Shown: in pieces, positions 59,981 to 64,000 of the stretch
How the letters are laid out: every line of letters starts with the position of its first letter
Numbering within the stretch: the first letter of the stretch is position 1
Source: Aerophototrophica crusticola
Lineage (GTDB): Bacteria > Pseudomonadota > Alphaproteobacteria > Azospirillales > Azospirillaceae
Reading direction: 5' to 3'
DNA length: 64,000 bases
Assembly: GCA_001939945.1 (NCBI GenBank)
Contig: MOEB01000005.1
Coordinates: 111,993 to 175,992 of the forward strand
Translations under genes and position numbers: made by a program
The notes under the pieces: model-generated
What the model saw: the letters and a program-made list of their open reading frames with translations, nothing else
The model's database searches: none
What the model was told of the DNA's origin: nothing

Positions 59981-60898
59981 GATCGCTTCCCCCACCTTGT
60001 GCGGGAACCCCCTCAGGAACGCCGCCCCGTCCACCGGCCCCTTCCCCGGCCGCTGCACCGTCAGCAACCGCAGGGCCCCTGCCCCACAGGCCACCGTCAG
60101 GCCGCCGTCCAGCAGCGTCCCGGGCGCGCCGGCCCCCTCCGCCGGCTCGGCCGCCAGGACCTTCACCTTCTCCCCTGTCGGCGCGTCGAACCAGCAGCCC
60201 GGCCAGGGGGTCAGGCCCCGCACCTGCCGGTCGAGCTCGGCCGCGCTGCGGGTGAAGTCCAGCCGGCCCTCCTCCTTCGCCAGCTTGGACGCGTAAGTCA
60301 CGCCGTCGGCCGGTTGGGGCTTGCCCGACAGGGTATGGCACTCCAGCCGGGCCAGGGCCTCCACGATCAGCTCGGCCCCTTGCGCGGACAGGGCATCGTG
60401 CAACTGGCTGGCGGTCATGCGCGGGCCGATGGGGGTCTCCCCCTTCAGCAGCATGGCGCCGGTGTCCAAGCCGGCGTCCATCTGCATGATGGTGACACCG
60501 GTCAGGTCGTCCCCCGCCAGGATGGACCGCTGGATGGGCGCCGCCCCACGCCAACGCGGCAGCAGGGAGGCATGGACATTGATGCAGCCCAGCCGCGGCG
60601 CATCCAGGATCGGCTGCGGCAGGATCAGCCCATAGGCCGCCACCACGGCCACATCCAGGTTCAGGGCGCGGAAAGCCTCCTGCTCCTCCGCCTTCCGCAG
60701 GCTCTTGGGGTGACGCACCTCGATGCCCAGGGCCTCCGCCCGCTTGTGCACGGGGCCGGGTTGCACCTGGTGGCCGCGGCCGGCGGGGCGGGGCGGCTGG
60801 CTGTAGACGCAGACCACCTGGTGGTGCGCCCTTACCAGCGCGTCCAGGATGGGCACGGAGAAGTCCGGCGTGCCCATGAAGGCGAGGCGCAGCGCCAT
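59957..60898 (-). CDS. fmt: Methionyl-tRNA formyltransferase
   Basis: A 313-residue enzyme that formylates initiator Met-tRNA using 10-formyl-THF. The N-terminal block [15 protein letters not shown], the catalytic [20 protein letters not shown] and the following [20 protein letters not shown] segment are all present. The C-terminal OB-fold domain starts near residue 205. The last seven residues (VGRISEA) and the TAA stop are encoded inside a GTAGGTCGG repeat. It starts 4 bases after the def stop, the standard def-fmt operon. Confidence 0.96.
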   Translation of the reverse strand: MALRLAFMGTPDFSVPILDALVRAHHQVVCVYSQPPRPAGRGHQVQPGPVHKRAEALGIEVRHPKSLRKAEEQEAFRALNLDVAVVAAYGLILPQPILDAPRLGCINVHASLLPRWRGAAPIQRSILAGDDLTGVTIMQMDAGLDTGAMLLKGETPIGPRMTASQLHDALSAQGAELIVEALARLECHTLSGKPQPADGVTYASKLAKEEGRLDFTRSAAELDRQVRGLTPWPGCWFDAPTGEKVKVLAAEPAEGAGAPGTLLDGGLTVACGAGALRLLTVQRPGKGPVDGAAFLRGFPHKVGEAIVGRISEA

Positions 60899-60902
60899 GG
60901 CG

Positions 60903-61412
60903 TCAGGCCTGCTTGCGCTGCTTGTTGTACTTCCGCAGCAGCATGTTGCGCTTCAGCATGGACAGGTGCTCGATGAACAGCACGCCGTCCAGATGGTCGA
61001 TCTCATGCTGGATGCAGGTGGAGAGCAGGCCTTCCGCGTCCAACGTCCGTACCTCCCCGTCCCGGTCCACATAGCGCACCGTGACCGCCTTCGGCCGGGT
61101 CACCTCGGCATAGATCTCCGGGATGGACAGGCAGCCTTCCTGGATCACCTGCAACTCGACGGAGGCCTGGACGATCTCCGGGTTCACCATCATCAGCGGG
61201 GCCGGCTTCTCCCCCTTGTCGGCCACGTCCACGACGATGACCCGCTCCAGCACGCCCACCTGCGGGGCGGCAAGGCCGATGCCGGGGGCCTTGTACATGG
61301 TCTCCAGCATGTCATCCATGAGTTGGGCGACACGCCCGTCCACGCCGGACAGGGGCTTGCACACCTGCTTCAGGCGCGCGTCGGGGATGGTGAGGATGGG
61401 GAGGAGCGACAT
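60903..61412 (-). CDS. def: Peptide deformylase
   Basis: A 169-residue metallo-hydrolase that removes the formyl group from nascent proteins. The three motifs are [18 protein letters not shown] (metal Cys) and QHEIDHLDG (metal His residues and catalytic Glu). ATG at 61412 begins [11 protein letters not shown], the family start; the longer frame upstream is not conserved. It is the first gene of def-fmt, so the two ends of the formylation cycle are co-expressed. Confidence 0.97.
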   Translation of the reverse strand: MSLLPILTIPDARLKQVCKPLSGVDGRVAQLMDDMLETMYKAPGIGLAAPQVGVLERVIVVDVADKGEKPAPLMMVNPEIVQASVELQVIQEGCLSIPEIYAEVTRPKAVTVRYVDRDGEVRTLDAEGLLSTCIQHEIDHLDGVLFIEHLSMLKRNMLLRKYNKQRKQA

Positions 61413-61499
61413 GGTAAGGGGATCCAGGGTCTCGCGGGGCCGTGCGCCCCTGTCATATCCTGCCAATTAGGCGTGTGCGGAAGGGGCGTCAAGCAAGGC

Positions 61500-63020
61500 T
61501 TACTCAACCCCGCCCAGCATCGGCAACTCCAGCGCCTGAACGCTGCGGGGCGCTTGGTCCAAGGGCGCCAGGTCCGGCAGTTCGGCGCTTTCCGGGGCCG
61601 CCTTCAGCTCCTTGAACTTGCGGGCGGTGACCAGCACCCGGGTCTCCAGGCTGCTGACCGTGCGGTTGTAGCAGTCCACCGCGCTGCCCAGGCCCTTGCC
61701 CAGCTTCTGCATGTGGTCGGCCATGACCGACAGCCGCTCATACATTTCCTTGCCCAGGACGCTGATCTCCCGCGCGTTCTCCGCCAGCTTCTCCTGCCGC
61801 CAGCCATAGGACACGGCGCGCAACAGGGCGATCAGCGTGGTGGGGGTGGCGGGGATGACGGACTGGTCGATGCCCGCCTCGATCAGGGCGGGGTCCTGCT
61901 CCAGCGCGGCAGAGAAGAAATTCTCGCCCGGCAGGAACAGCACCACGAACTCCGGCGCCTCCTCGAACTGGCCCCAATAGCGCTTCTCCCCCAGCCCCTT
62001 CATGTGGTCGCGGATGTGGCGGGCATGGCGGGCCATCTGGCTGTTGCGGGTGGCGTCATCCGGAGCGTTCACCGCGTCCAGGAAGGCCTCCAGCGGGGCC
62101 TTGGCATCCACCACGATGGTCTTGCCGCCGGGCAGGCGCACCAGCAGGTCCGGCCGCAGCCGCCCCTGGTCGCCCCCATCCACGCTGGCCTGTTCGTAGA
62201 AGTCGCAATGATCCAGCATGCCGGCCATCTCCACCACCCGGCGGAGCTGGATCTCCCCCCACCGGCCGCGGGCCGCCGGGCTGCGCAGGGCGCGGACAAG
62301 GTTGGATGTCTCCGCCCGCAACTGGCCCTGGCTGTCTACCAGGGTGGCCACCTGGGTCTTCAGCTCGGCATAGGCGCCGATGCGGGCCTGCTCCAGCGAC
62401 TGGATGGCCTGGTCGAAGCGGTCCAGCTTTTCCCGCACCGGCACCACCAGCTCGCCGATGGCCTGCTGGCGCAGGTCCAGGTCGCCTTTGGCCGCCTGCT
62501 GGAAGGTCTCAAGCTGGGTGCGGGCCAAGTCCAGGAAGCTTTCGTTGTTCCGGCGCAGCGCCTCCGACGACAGGGCCTTGAAGGCGTCGGCCATGGCCGC
62601 CTGGGCCTTGTCCAGCAGGGCCAGCTTCTCCGCCGCCTGCGCGCGGTCCTTCTCCAAGGCCATGGCCAGCCGCTCCGCCCGCTCCCGCGCCTGGGACAAG
62701 TCGTCCCGCAAGGCCTGCACCTGCCGCTCCAGCCCCGGCACCCGGTCCGCCTGGGCCTCCGCCGACGCCCGTGCCACCTGCTCCTCGGCCAGGGCGGCCC
62801 GGATCTCCGCCAACAGCCCGTCCCGGTGCACCAGCTCGTCCCGCAGATCATCATTCTGGCGCAGCACCAGCTCCTTCTCCGCCAGCAGGGCCGACCGCTC
62901 GGCCTCCAGCGCGCCCTGCACCCGGGCGGCCATGGCCCGCAGCAGCAGGAAGACCAGCAAGGCCGCCACCGCGGCACCGACCGCCACCGACCGCGGCTCG
63001 AACGACAGGGACGCGTCCAA
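61500..63020 (-). CDS. rmuC: DNA recombination protein RmuC
   Basis: A 506-residue protein. An N-terminal membrane anchor (AVGAAVAALLVFLLLRAMA, about residues 12-30) leads to a long coiled coil (to about residue 160) and the RmuC nuclease-like domain: GRWGEIQLRRVVEMAGM, DLLVRLPGGKTIVVDAKAPL and VVLFLPGENFFSAALEQD. RmuC limits inversions at short repeats in E. coli, and a PD-(D/E)xK core is expected. The start is the TTG at 63020 with GGGAG 7 bases upstream; the longer frame would translate the upstream repeat. Confidence 0.92.
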   Translation of the reverse strand: MDASLSFEPRSVAVGAAVAALLVFLLLRAMAARVQGALEAERSALLAEKELVLRQNDDLRDELVHRDGLLAEIRAALAEEQVARASAEAQADRVPGLERQVQALRDDLSQARERAERLAMALEKDRAQAAEKLALLDKAQAAMADAFKALSSEALRRNNESFLDLARTQLETFQQAAKGDLDLRQQAIGELVVPVREKLDRFDQAIQSLEQARIGAYAELKTQVATLVDSQGQLRAETSNLVRALRSPAARGRWGEIQLRRVVEMAGMLDHCDFYEQASVDGGDQGRLRPDLLVRLPGGKTIVVDAKAPLEAFLDAVNAPDDATRNSQMARHARHIRDHMKGLGEKRYWGQFEEAPEFVVLFLPGENFFSAALEQDPALIEAGIDQSVIPATPTTLIALLRAVSYGWRQEKLAENAREISVLGKEMYERLSVMADHMQKLGKGLGSAVDCYNRTVSSLETRVLVTARKFKELKAAPESAELPDLAPLDQAPRSVQALELPMLGGVE

Positions 63021-63046
63021 AGGGCAACTCCCGACCAAGGCACCAA

Positions 63047-63149
63047 GAGCGTGTCCGCGTTTGTTGCGGACATGCTCCGGCGGCGACTGCCGCTGCGCCC
63101 GCCCATGCGGGCGAAAGCCAAGCCGCGGATGCGGCACCGGCGACTGAGG
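63047..63149. repeat. Four-hairpin intergenic element, copy C (complete)
   Basis: The 326-base gap between divergent rmuC and the last gene holds this element. Stem 1 GAGCGTGTCCGC/GCGGACATGCTC (63047-63077, one G-T pair); stem 2 CGGC-gact-GCCG (63081-63092); stem 3 CGCCCGC-ccat-GCGGGCG (63096-63113); stem 4 GCCGC-ggat-GCGGC (63122-63135); closing word CCGGCGACTGAGG. The order and loops match the copy at 53986. The rest of the gap (63150-63346) shows nothing clear apart from a ribosome site. Confidence 0.8.
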
Positions 63150-63346
63150 AAATCGAAGGTCCAGGCTAGACGAGGCTGCCCCAAATGGGAACAGGGCAAG
63201 AACAGGAAGGCGTACTCTGGATCGCGCGCACTTTTGGGTGGAGTGCCCGGCCGGGTGACCCTGGCGATTCGAGGCTATCCCCTCGGGCCATTGACCGAAA
63301 GACGCGTCGGGTGTGCCATGCCTGCAACAAACAGGGAGACGCCCCC

Positions 63347-63973
63347 ATGTCGACCGCTGACAACCCCGACCTCCGCAACTCCGTCAGGCACTGGATGTCC
63401 TCGGTGATGGGCCAGTTCGGGTGGACGCCGGAGCGATGGGCGCGGCTGGCGGACGTGCCCCCCTCCGCCATCACGAGGGTGATGCGGATGGAGCGGGCGG
63501 CCTTGCCGTCGCTCGGCATGCTGGCCCGCCTCGCCGAGGCCGCCAACACCCCCTTTGGCCTCATCGTCGACCAGGACGCCCAGGTGGGCATCCCCCGGCT
63601 GGAGCGCGCGGACCTGGAGCGCCTGGCCGGGCTGTTTGACGAGGATCTGCGGGACGAGCTGGACCGGCTGCGCCGCGACCGCACCCGCCGCGTCTTCACC
63701 GTAGGGCCGGAGTACCGGCACTGCATCGCCACCGACTGGATCGACGACGGCCTCGCCCTGGCGGGCGTGCCCGCCGGCAGCACCGTGATCATCGACCCCG
63801 AGGCCCCCATCGAGCGGGGCGACCCCGTGGCCCTGGTCGGGGCGCCGGTGCAGCTCCGCCTTGTCCAGGGCAGCGTGCTGGTCAGCCGGGCCATGCGCCT
63901 GCACCCGCTGCTGCCGCGGGAACAGGCCCGCATCCTGGGCCGGGTGGCCAAGGTCAAGTCGCGGGCGAACTGA
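63347..63973 (+). CDS. HTH regulator with S24/LexA-like C-terminal domain
   Basis: A 208-residue regulator, ATG at 63347 with AGGGAG 10 bases upstream. Residues 20-70 hold a helix-turn-helix (PERWARLADVPPSAITRVMR, then LGMLARLAEAAN). Residues 115-205 resemble the S24-type dimerisation fold (LALAGVPAGSTVIIDPEAPI, GDPVALVGAPVQLRL, VLVSRAMRLHP). I see no obvious autocleavage site. It is the same architecture as the regulator at 46285 with little direct similarity. Divergent from rmuC; targets unknown. Confidence 0.76.
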   Translation: MSTADNPDLRNSVRHWMSSVMGQFGWTPERWARLADVPPSAITRVMRMERAALPSLGMLARLAEAANTPFGLIVDQDAQVGIPRLERADLERLAGLFDEDLRDELDRLRRDRTRRVFTVGPEYRHCIATDWIDDGLALAGVPAGSTVIIDPEAPIERGDPVALVGAPVQLRLVQGSVLVSRAMRLHPLLPREQARILGRVAKVKSRAN

Positions 63974-64000
63974 CGGGATGCTGGAAAGCCAAACGCCCGC

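Noticed and set aside
63021..63137. Longer N-terminus of RmuC
   Set aside because: It would translate stems 1-4 of the structured repeat; the TTG at 63020 has a proper ribosome site and sits just before the membrane anchor.

Overview
The window is dense, very GC-rich (roughly 70% by eye) chromosomal DNA from an alphaproteobacterium. Protein content points to the Rhodospirillales, probably near Azospirillum, Niveispirillum or Nitrospirillum: a giant NAD-dependent glutamate dehydrogenase, class I lysyl-tRNA synthetase, an HWE-type kinase, DUF1178 and Mpo1-like proteins, and an ethylene-receptor-like histidine kinase. The genus is inference. I see no rRNA, tRNA, CRISPR array, prophage or intact insertion sequence.

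Layout. 0-12 kb: a secreted methyltransferase cut by the window edge, a GDSL esterase, a Phd/VapC-type toxin-antitoxin pair, an NrtR-like regulator divergent from the glutamate dehydrogenase, and an unrecognised two-gene operon. 12-19 kb: thioredoxin, an isoquinoline-oxidoreductase-like molybdenum enzyme (two subunits), ComM and an HWE histidine kinase. 19-34 kb: twin GNAT acetyltransferases, two glutathione transferases, SDR enzymes, a UMF1-type MFS transporter, an orphan MazF/PemK toxin, coniferyl aldehyde dehydrogenase, a pair of membrane-anchored coiled-coil proteins and a ParE-type toxin module. 32-42 kb: a PhyH dioxygenase, MtgA, a PlsB-like acyltransferase, an envelope lipoprotein whose 5' half is AT-rich, LysRS-I, MarC, a PuuD-like amidotransferase and a uracil-DNA glycosylase. 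42-53 kb: an alpha/beta hydrolase, a class III sirtuin with a low-molecular-weight phosphatase, a phage-repressor-like regulator, MutS, a Uma2 nuclease and a Tat-dependent amidohydrolase. 53-64 kb: small secreted proteins, DUF1178, a methyltransferase, the ethylene-receptor-like kinase with its receiver partner, a TetR regulator divergent from Mpo1-like and PanE genes, def-fmt, RmuC and a second repressor-like regulator.

The most unusual content lies between the genes. At least five families of structured repeats recur. One is a four-hairpin element whose loops are conserved while its stems change in a compensatory way (53986-54093 and 63047-63149, with partial copies elsewhere). Another begins GTAGGTCGG and sits directly on gene ends, supplying stop codons to three genes and the last seven residues of Fmt. 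Others are paired GC hairpins (21530, 40392), a composite bounded by long inverted repeats (8956-9210), and a 700-base gene-free stack of inverted repeats (52265-52956).

Candidates for undescribed biology are the four-hairpin element, the two-gene operon at 9252-11800, the coiled-coil pair at 28004-29131, and the kinase/receiver pair at 55509-57517, which keeps the Asp, Cys and His positions used for copper and ethylene binding in plant ETR1.
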